Part shown: positions 1 to 5,488 of the stretch, in pieces
How positions within the stretch are numbered: position 1 is the first letter of the stretch
How the letters are laid out: each line of letters begins with the position of its first letter
The notes under the pieces: generated by a model
Database searches by the model: none
What the model was told of the DNA's origin: nothing
Seen by the model: only the letters and a program-made list of their open reading frames with translations
Assembly (NCBI GenBank): GCA_050693875.1
Contig: JBOGWP010000078.1
Span: forward strand, 1-19,142
Source: JBOGWP01 sp050693875
GTDB taxonomy: Bacteria; Actinomycetota; CADDZG01; JAHWKV01; JBOGWP01
DNA: 19,142 bases
Direction of reading: 5' to 3'
Made by a program: the position numbers and the translations under genes

Positions 1-57
1 CGTCAGGGGCACCAGCCTGGCCAGTCGCGAGGTTGCCTGCTTAGTGCCGACGGTCAT
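1..57 (-). CDS. Start of a minus-strand gene running off the window (unknown product)
   Basis: An ATG at 57-55 on the minus strand opens a frame of 19 codons that reaches the window edge without a stop. It begins MTVGTKQATSRLARLVPLT. An AGGAG ribosome site lies 6 bases upstream, and 16 of the 19 codons end in G or C, like the confirmed genes here. An in-frame GTG at 81-79, with its own GGAAG site, would add 8 residues. The fragment is too short to identify a family. The call rests on the ribosome site and codon bias only. Confidence 0.35.
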   Translation of the reverse strand, partial: MTVGTKQATSRLARLVPLT

Positions 58-144
58 TGAGAACTCCTGGCTCACGGCCACGAGATCTTCCGAACCATGG
101 CCATGAGATCTCCCGAGATCTGGCCACGATTTCTCCCTTCCGGT
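52..144. repeat. Four imperfect tandem repeats of about 23 bp
   Basis: Units begin with GGCCA or GGTCA at 52, 76, 99 and 122, giving periods of 24, 23 and 23 bases. The common core is GGCCAYGAGATCTCCCG. The second and third full units (76 and 99) match best; the outer two are more diverged. The unit at 99 contains a 7-bp inverted repeat (106-112 and 115-121). On the minus strand every copy reads as a purine-rich ribosome site followed by GTG or ATG, and the copy nearest the partial gene supplies its likely start. They may be duplicated initiation regions or a tandem operator. Confidence 0.6.
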
Positions 145-366
145 TGATCTTGGGGCATCACCTCCCTCCCATTCAGGACTTCACGACGGGGGCGCGGCGG
201 GGGCCCATTCGGTTGGTCTCTCAGGCCAGTGGCATCACCCCTCTGGCAGCGAGTGCCCTCGGCGAGCGCCGCTGCGAGCCGCCTCCAGTTTCGGTGCGTC
301 CGATCGGCGTCCTAGGAGGATGCCAGCGCCTTGCGCCCATCTGTCGCTCCTGTTGGAATTGCGAGA
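145..366. other. Intergenic stretch, no clear feature
   Basis: This is the upstream region of the peroxidase gene. Open frames cross it on both strands, but their products look like low-complexity Arg/Pro/Ser shadows and resemble no family. I see no convincing promoter, hairpin or RNA gene. Confidence 0.4.
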
Positions 367-2328
367 ATGGCGACGGCGACAGCTCCGGCGACCCGACCCC
401 GCCGGCAGTCCTCCCTCGGCGGCCGGATCAGAAAGTTCGTGGGCGCTGGCCGAGATCTCCTTGCTCCCGACACACCCGAGCAGTTTGGAGGAGCGGAAGG
501 ACAAACTGGGGAGAGAGGTGAGCCCGATGAAACGGCTGCCCCCGATGCGTGTGGGACCCTTGCTTCGAATCGGTACATGGGCCGCGGGCGTCGCCGATCG
601 GACGAAGGGTGGGATCGCCTGCCCCGGTTTCTCGGCATCCTGACGCTGGTCGGGCTCAGGAACCGGCTGCGCGAGCGCAACCTTCACGACACGGGCCTGA
701 CCCCGGACAAGGAGACGCTGGAGGCGGAGGAGCCGAGCCCTCGCGAGCGTGCCGCCCGGACCATCGACGGCAGGTTCAACGATCTCGGCCATCCCGCCAT
801 GGGCAGCCTGGGATCTCGCTTTGGGCGGAACGTGGCGCTGCGATACACCCGTCCAGAGGAGGAGCCCGACGTCCTCAGGCCCAATCCGCGGATGGTCAGC
901 CGCGAGCTGCTCACCCGCGACCGCTTCATCCCCGCGTCGACCCTCAACCTGCTCGCAGCCGCTTGGCTTCAGTTCGAGGTCCATGACTGGTTCAGTCACG
1001 CCAAGGGCGACGAAGAGAACTCGTGGAGGGTTCCGCTCCAGGACGACGATCCCTGGCCCCGGCGTCCCATGCAGATCCCGCGCACGGTTCGGGATCCCTC
1101 GGGCCCCTCGAGCTCCCCGCCGACCTACCTCACCGCCGATAGCCATTGGTGGGACGCATCCCAGATCTATGGGAGCGACGAGACCTTCGCATCCCGCCTC
1201 CGCACGGGCGACGACGGGATGCTCCGGCTCGACGACCTCGGGCTGATCCCCGAGGACTTGGAGAAAGCCATCGATCTCGCCGGCGTGGCGGGGAACTTCT
1301 GGGTTGGCCTTGCGCTGCTCCACAGCCTGTTCATGCGCGAACACAACGCCATCTGCCACATGCTCCGGGCCGGGCACCCGTCCTGGTCGGATGACGACGT
1401 CTACAACCACGCCCGGCTCGTCAACGCCGCCCTAATGGCCAAGATCCACACGGTCGAATGGACCCCGGCCATCATCGCCCATCCGACCACCAGGCTGGCG
1501 ATGCGAGCGAACTGGTGGGGGTTGGCCGGCGAACGCGTGGCGAAGCGGTGGGGGCGGATCAGCTCGAGCGACGTGCTCAGCGGGATTCCCGGCTCGGAGA
1601 CCGACCACCACGGCGTCCCCTACTCGCTGACCGAGGAGTTCGTGGCCGTCTACCGCATGCACCCCCTCATTCCCGACGACTATGAGATTCGCTCCGCGAG
1701 CAGCGACGCGGTGCTGGGACAGCGTACGTTCCGCGAGCTCGGCGTCCTCGACGTGCGCCAACAGATTGCCGAGACGGGGATGACCGACTTCTTCTACTCC
1801 TTCGGTCGATCCCACCCGGGCGCCATCACTCTCCACAACTACCCCCGCTTCCTCCAGGAGCTCCGCCGCCCCGACGGGTCGGTAGTGGACCTCGCCGCCG
1901 TCGACATCATGCGCAGCCGCGAGCGAGGGGTTCCCCGCTACAACCAGTTTCGTCGTCTGTTCCACATGCGGCCGGCGCGCCGATTCGACGAGGTGACCGA
2001 TAACCCGGAGTGGGCCCGCGAGCTGGCCCGCGTGTACGACGATGTCGAGAAGATCGATCTCACCGTTGGGCTCTACGCCGAGCCGCTGCCGAAGGGATTC
2101 GGCTTCAGCGACAGCGCCTTTCGGGTTTTCATCCTCATGGCCTCCCGCCGCCTGAAGAGCGACCGCTTCTTCACGGTCGACTACACGCCCAAGGTCTACT
2201 CGCAGGAGGGGCTCGACTGGATCAACGACAACACCCTAAAAACGGTTTTGCTGCGCCACTTCCCGAGCCTCGCCCCAGCCCTGGCCGGCCTCGAGAATGC
2301 CTTCGTTCCCTGGGCCGTCTCCGCCTGA
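367..2328 (+). CDS. Animal-type heme peroxidase, fatty-acid alpha-dioxygenase-like
   Basis: The protein belongs to the peroxidase-cyclooxygenase superfamily and looks closest to alpha-dioxygenases, which insert O2 into fatty acids using a tyrosyl radical next to heme. Numbered from the ATG at 367 (653 aa), the distal heme histidine lies in QFEVHDWFSH (His206). The motif VYRMH carries the proximal histidine (His432) with a tyrosine three residues before it (Tyr429), the spacing known in alpha-dioxygenases and cyclooxygenases. REHNAICH and HNYPRFLQ are further family-like segments. No signal peptide is evident. The start is uncertain: a TTG at 331 extends the frame, while an ATG at 529 with a good ribosome site reads a plausible N-terminus in another frame and would join this frame only through an indel near 611. 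Substrate is inferred from family only. Confidence 0.85.
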   Translation: MATATAPATRPRRQSSLGGRIRKFVGAGRDLLAPDTPEQFGGAEGQTGERGEPDETAAPDACGTLASNRYMGRGRRRSDEGWDRLPRFLGILTLVGLRNRLRERNLHDTGLTPDKETLEAEEPSPRERAARTIDGRFNDLGHPAMGSLGSRFGRNVALRYTRPEEEPDVLRPNPRMVSRELLTRDRFIPASTLNLLAAAWLQFEVHDWFSHAKGDEENSWRVPLQDDDPWPRRPMQIPRTVRDPSGPSSSPPTYLTADSHWWDASQIYGSDETFASRLRTGDDGMLRLDDLGLIPEDLEKAIDLAGVAGNFWVGLALLHSLFMREHNAICHMLRAGHPSWSDDDVYNHARLVNAALMAKIHTVEWTPAIIAHPTTRLAMRANWWGLAGERVAKRWGRISSSDVLSGIPGSETDHHGVPYSLTEEFVAVYRMHPLIPDDYEIRSASSDAVLGQRTFRELGVLDVRQQIAETGMTDFFYSFGRSHPGAITLHNYPRFLQELRRPDGSVVDLAAVDIMRSRERGVPRYNQFRRLFHMRPARRFDEVTDNPEWARELARVYDDVEKIDLTVGLYAEPLPKGFGFSDSAFRVFILMASRRLKSDRFFTVDYTPKVYSQEGLDWINDNTLKTVLLRHFPSLAPALAGLENAFVPWAVSA

Positions 2329-2429
2329 CACCCGCCCAAGCCGGGGCGGCGCGGAGGAATTCCCGCTCTGCCCTCCGTCGTCGACGCGTTGAAGGGACGA
2401 ACATGCGACCAGCCGTCCCCTGTGACCCG

Positions 2430-3683
2430 CTACACGATCGGCGGGCCGGACCGGAACCCAGCGGATGCCGCCGCCCACCGGCCGCCTTCACCCTCCCCCG
2501 GGAGCTCCTGCGCGTCCGGCTCGAGCGCGGCGAGGAGGATCGCCTCGAGCTCCCCGTCCGTCAGCTCGATCGGGTTGCCCCGCATGCTGCCCGCACGCGA
2601 GCCGGCGACGATGGCGGCCAGCCGGTCGGGGGCGATGCCGAGGGAGCCCAGCCCGGGCACTTCGAGGCGCCGCCGCAGCTGGTCGAGCATCGAGGCCGCC
2701 CGCGCGATGTCCGGATCTCCCTCAGTCACCGCCGCGGCCACCTCCTCGTACCGCCCGAGCACCGGGCTGTCCGGGCGACGGGCCCGGAGCGCGGCGACGT
2801 TGACCCGAAGCACGTGCGGCAGCAGGCAGGCGCACCCGACCCCGTGGGGAACCGCGCACTGGCCGCCGAGAGGGGCGACGAGCCCATGAACTGCGCCGAG
2901 ACGGGCGTTCGCAAGGGCGATACCTCCCCACAGGCTGGCCAGCGCGCGCTCATCGGCGCCCACGCCCGGCGAGGCTTCGGCTAGCGCCTGCAGCCCGGAC
3001 ACGGCCAGGCGAATCCCCGGGAGCGCCAGAGCATCGGTCATCGGCTGGGCGGCGCGCGAGACGTACGCCTCGATCAGGTGCGTCAGGGCGTCGAGGCCTG
3101 ACGCCGCCGCCACCGTGCGCGGTGCCGTCGCCGAGAGCGAGGAGTCGACGATCGCCAGCCGCGGCAGCATCAGGTCGCTGCGGATGCTGCGCTTCACGGA
3201 TAGCTCCGGGACGAGCAGGACGGAGTTGCGCGTCACCTCCGACCCGCTCCCGGCGGTGGTCGGGGCGGCCACGACGGGGAGCCCAGGGCCTTCGAGGCTC
3301 CGTCCCCCACCGACCTCCTCGACGTAGTCGATCGCCGCCCCGCCGTTCGCCGCCAGCGCGGCGATGGCCTTGGCGGCATCGAGGACGCTTCCGCCTCCCA
3401 CCGCCAGCACGACGTCGCGGCGCTCCTCCCGGCAGCGCGCCGCGCCGTCGTCGACGAGGGCGAGATCGGGCTCCCGGCCCACCCTCCATCGCAGGGGATT
3501 CGCCCCCTTCCCGGCAAGCCCGTCGAGCAGCTGCTCGAGCACTCCCGAGCGCTCGAGCGATCGCTCCCACGTGACGAGGAGCACCCGGCTCCCCAGCCGC
3601 GCGGTGTGGGAAGCGATGTCGTCGCGTAGCCCCTGCCCGAACAGGATGGAGCCTGAGGTCCGAAAGGCGAACTCCACCGTCAT
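2430..3683 (-). CDS. Iron-containing (group III) alcohol dehydrogenase
   Basis: This cytosolic NAD(P)-dependent alcohol or aldehyde oxidoreductase is 417 aa from the ATG at 3683, close to the family's usual 380-400 plus a Gly/Glu/Ala-rich C-terminal tail of about 30 residues. The nucleotide-binding GGGS is at 96-99 and TTAGSGSE at 142-149. The metal ligands expected for the family are all visible: Asp198 and His202 in GLDALTHLIEAY, His266 in GAVHGL, and His280 in VPHGVG. The ATG overlaps the stop of the upstream monooxygenase gene as ATGA, so the two are translationally coupled; a GTG at 3689 is an alternative start. The natural substrate cannot be read from the sequence; lactaldehyde/diol reductases and maleylacetate reductases are relatives. 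Confidence 0.92.
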   Translation of the reverse strand: MTVEFAFRTSGSILFGQGLRDDIASHTARLGSRVLLVTWERSLERSGVLEQLLDGLAGKGANPLRWRVGREPDLALVDDGAARCREERRDVVLAVGGGSVLDAAKAIAALAANGGAAIDYVEEVGGGRSLEGPGLPVVAAPTTAGSGSEVTRNSVLLVPELSVKRSIRSDLMLPRLAIVDSSLSATAPRTVAAASGLDALTHLIEAYVSRAAQPMTDALALPGIRLAVSGLQALAEASPGVGADERALASLWGGIALANARLGAVHGLVAPLGGQCAVPHGVGCACLLPHVLRVNVAALRARRPDSPVLGRYEEVAAAVTEGDPDIARAASMLDQLRRRLEVPGLGSLGIAPDRLAAIVAGSRAGSMRGNPIELTDGELEAILLAALEPDAQELPGEGEGGRWAAASAGFRSGPPIV

Positions 3684-3985
3684 GCCCACGGCTCCGGGAC
3701 GATGTTGGCGTGGCGATCGCCCTGTCGCGGCTCCGCCATCATCGGCGCCACACGCTCCCGCCAGACCAGGTAGTGCCGCGTCTGCTGATGGGCGCGGAAC
3801 CCCTCCTCGTCCCGGTACACCTCGTACAGGAAGAGCCGGTTCCCATCGTCGGTCCGGCGCAGGACGTCGAAACGGAGGTTGCCGGGCTCCTGCCGAGTGG
3901 CGGCAGCGTTCTCAAGCGTCGCATCGACGAACTCGTCGGCCTTGCCCTCCACGACGTGGACCCGGACGCACACGATGTATGCCAT
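3680..3985 (-). CDS. ABM-domain (LsrG-like) monooxygenase
   Basis: A 101-aa single-domain protein of the antibiotic biosynthesis monooxygenase fold, a small dimeric ferredoxin-like barrel. The order of motifs fits the LsrG/YgiN branch: VRVHVVEGKADEFVDATL at the N-terminus, then EPGNLRFDVLRR, FLYEVYRDEEGFRAHQQT, and HYLVWRERVAPMM near the end. Length is typical. A purine-rich GAAGGGGG site precedes the ATG. It is the first gene of an operon with the iron alcohol dehydrogenase, overlapping it by 4 bases. LsrG acts on phospho-AI-2, and YgiN-like relatives act on quinones, but nothing here fixes the substrate. The coupling suggests a short catabolic or detoxification step in which one enzyme handles the other's product. 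Confidence 0.88.
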   Translation of the reverse strand: MAYIVCVRVHVVEGKADEFVDATLENAAATRQEPGNLRFDVLRRTDDGNRLFLYEVYRDEEGFRAHQQTRHYLVWRERVAPMMAEPRQGDRHANIVPEPWA

Positions 3986-4108
3986 CCCCCAGCCCCCTTC
4001 GTCGATCTCGCCGAGCCGTTCTACACCGGCGCCGCAGAGGCGGCAACGGACGCTCGGTCGCCGAGAGGATCGTCAGCCCCGCCCGCTGTCCAGCAGGCGC
4101 CAGCACTC

Positions 4109-4138
4109 GATCCTTCGTGGGTTGGACCACGAAGGGTC
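4109..4138. repeat. Strong inverted repeat between divergent genes
   Basis: CCTTCGTGG (4112-4120) and CCACGAAGG (4127-4135) form a perfect 9-bp stem around a 6-base loop, extendable to 12 pairs with one G-T pair. It lies about 124 bases upstream of the ABM gene start on one side and 66 bases upstream of the antitoxin on the other. No T-run follows on either strand, so a terminator is unlikely. It could be an operator for the ABM-alcohol dehydrogenase operon or a transcript hairpin. Confidence 0.6.
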
Positions 4139-4173
4139 ATCAGACCGACGACGCGATGCCGAAGTCCTGCGGG

Positions 4174-4205
4174 TTGTGGCATTCCTAATGCTACGTTTGT
4201 GGCAT
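4174..4205 (+). promoter_or_regulatory. Candidate leaderless promoter and autoregulatory operator of the toxin-antitoxin pair
   Basis: A -10-like TACGTT (4192-4197) ends 6 bases before the antitoxin ATG at 4204, and there is no ribosome site, which suggests a leaderless transcript. Around it, TTGTGGCAT occurs twice in direct orientation (4174-4182 and 4197-4205). The first copy also forms an imperfect inverted repeat with AATGCTACG (4187-4195). Repeats overlapping the core promoter are typical of operators bound by ribbon-helix-helix antitoxins. No good -35 was found. Confidence 0.5.
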
Positions 4206-4440
4206 GGCGAGGAAGCGCGTCAGCACCACGGTCGATGAGCACCTCCTCGCGGCTGCCCGTCGTCTGCGCGAGGGCATGAATGACGCCGCGGTGCTCGATG
4301 AGGCCCTTGAAGCCCTGATCGCCAGGCATCGGGCGGCTGAACGACACGCGGCGTACGCGACGTGCGACGAGCACCCCATCGACGAGCCGGATGCCTGGGG
4401 TGACCTTGGCTCGTTTCGTGAGGCCGCATCGGCGTCGTGA
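4204..4440 (+). CDS. MazE/VapB-type ribbon-helix-helix antitoxin
   Basis: A 78-aa protein beginning MARKRVSTTVDEHLLAAARR, the usual short beta-strand and helix of a ribbon-helix-helix DNA-binding domain (about residues 3-45, with EALEALIARHRAAE as the second helix). The acidic C-terminal half (CDEHPIDEPDAWGDLGSF) is of the kind that wraps and neutralises a toxin. The stop overlaps the start of the MazF-like toxin gene as GTGA, the normal coupling in these modules. It likely represses its own promoter through the repeats at 4174-4205. The assignment to MazE rather than VapB follows from the neighbouring toxin. Confidence 0.82.
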   Translation: MARKRVSTTVDEHLLAAARRLREGMNDAAVLDEALEALIARHRAAERHAAYATCDEHPIDEPDAWGDLGSFREAASAS

Positions 4441-4764
4441 GCGCGCTTCCAGGTCATGGCGAACTGTGGTGGTGCGAACGGCCCGACATCGGGCGCCGGC
4501 CGGTCGTCGTGCTGTCTCGCGATGCGGCGATCCCACGGTTGCGCCGGACTCTCGTGGGCCCCGTGTACGACCAGCGTGCGTGGCCTTCCGAGCGCAGTCG
4601 TCCTCGAACCCGGCGATGATCCGATCCCGACGCGGTCGGCGGTAAATCTCGACTCCGTCGAGAGCGTGTCAATCGGCGTGCTCGTGGACCGGCTCGGTCG
4701 ACTCAGTAGTCGGCGGATGCGCCAGGTCTGCGCCGCGCTGCAAGTTGCCGTCGGCTGGGACTGA
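4437..4764 (+). pseudogene. MazF/PemK-type mRNA interferase toxin, frameshifted
   Basis: The first part, from the GTG at 4437, reads the MazF N-terminus: GELWWCERPDIGRRPVVVLSRD, shown here as GELWWCERPDIG and RRPVVVLSRD, then IPRLRRTLVGPV. The frame then runs to an early stop at about 4619. From 4567 the +1 frame continues the family exactly: TTSVRGLPSAVVL, AVNLDSVESVS, and RLSSRRMRQVCAALQVAVG. Removing the single T at 4566 (in GTGTACG) gives a complete 108-aa MazF with the usual VTTSVRGLP sequence. As written, the toxin would be truncated after about 60 residues and probably inactive. This is either a real inactivating insertion or a sequence error. Confidence 0.85.
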
Positions 4765-5010
4765 CACCACCTTCCGATCCAACGCCGGTTGGCGGATCGC
4801 TCATACGCACTGCCTCGATGCCCGCATGACGCAGGGCGTCACGTGACCCGATCAACGTCATTTGCGGGCGCAGTGGGGCCATCGACGCGCGCGAAAGCGC
4901 GAACCGCCCCGGGGCCGGAGTTGCAATGTTTCTGCGGCGATCGGCGCCGCCCACGAGGGCCCCCACGACCAGCTCTGACGCTGGATGGGGGACCCTGGGC
5001 GGCGTGCGGC
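4765..5010. other. Convergent intergenic region without a gene
   Basis: This lies between the 3' ends of the toxin gene and the minus-strand zinc-ribbon gene. It contains a short CGCGC-GAAA-GCGCG hairpin (4888-4901) and no T-run that would mark a standard terminator. I see no coding frame with family resemblance. Confidence 0.4.
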
Positions 5011-5253
5011 CTAACCTGTTCCACTCCTTAAGCCGCCGGTTTGGTTCCACCAGCTGCCCCAGAGCTCCTTGTGGGCGGTTTCGTAATGCCCCAGGGGCCT
5101 GAGGATGGCGCCGTCCTTGGGGCAGAGGCCGCCCATCGAGTCCAACTGCTCGTTCGAGTAGCGGTCTCCGCAGGACTGGCACTGGTAGACCCGCCGATCG
5201 TGGATCATCCCCATGGGATGGAGGTCCGGCTTGCCTGCCGTGTCGGTCGGCAC
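5011..5253 (-). CDS. Small zinc-ribbon-like protein of unknown function
   Basis: The GTG at 5253 is preceded by a strong AAGGGGGTGA ribosome site, which decides this start over an upstream in-frame TTG at 5292. The product is 80 aa. Its centre, VYQCQSCGDRYSNEQLD followed by GGLCPKDG, looks like a zinc ribbon, but only three cysteines are present (CxxC and one C), so a histidine would have to supply the fourth ligand or metal may not bind. The C-terminus is rich in Trp and Gly. Neighbouring genes give no functional hint. I do not recognise the family. Confidence 0.65.
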   Translation of the reverse strand: MPTDTAGKPDLHPMGMIHDRRVYQCQSCGDRYSNEQLDSMGGLCPKDGAILRPLGHYETAHKELWGSWWNQTGGLRSGTG

Positions 5254-5390
5254 ATGTCTCACCCCCTTCCGCCGGAAAGCTCCCCGTGCCAAACGGCCGG
5301 TGCTTCCCGGACGTGCTAATCCCTATTCTTCCCAGTTGTGCGGCGGCCAAGCCTGCTACGGATGGACAGCGATGGCGCGGGTGAGAGCTC

Positions 5391-5428
5391 ACGCTCTTCC
5401 GCATATCGCACGCTCTTCCGCATATCGA
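5391..5428. repeat. Tandem duplication of a 19-bp unit
   Basis: The unit ACGCTCTTCCGCATATCGC (5391-5409) is repeated immediately at 5410-5428 with only the last base changed. It lies in the 235-base gap between the zinc-ribbon gene start and the end of the KimA gene, upstream of the former. It may be a simple duplication or a paired binding site in that gene's distal promoter region. Confidence 0.7.
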
Positions 5429-5455
5429 ATGACGCGGGTGCGTTCTGGCCTCCGC

Positions 5456-5484
5456 GATGCTCCCCGGGGTTTGCCCCCGGCATC
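5456..5484 (-). terminator. Candidate terminator hairpin after the KimA-like gene
   Basis: GATGC (5456-5460) pairs with GCATC (5480-5484), and CGGGG (5465-5469) pairs with CCCCG (5475-5479), with a 4-base bulge on one side. The hairpin starts 5 bases past the stop codon of the minus-strand KimA-like gene. There is no U-tract after it, so it would be an atypical terminator or a 3'-end protecting structure. Confidence 0.4.
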
Positions 5485-5488
5485 CAAC

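Noticed and set aside
235..1410. 391-aa minus-strand frame opposite the heme dioxygenase
   Set aside because: It is the antisense of a clearly conserved gene; GC-rich codons leave long open antisense frames, and its product has no motifs.
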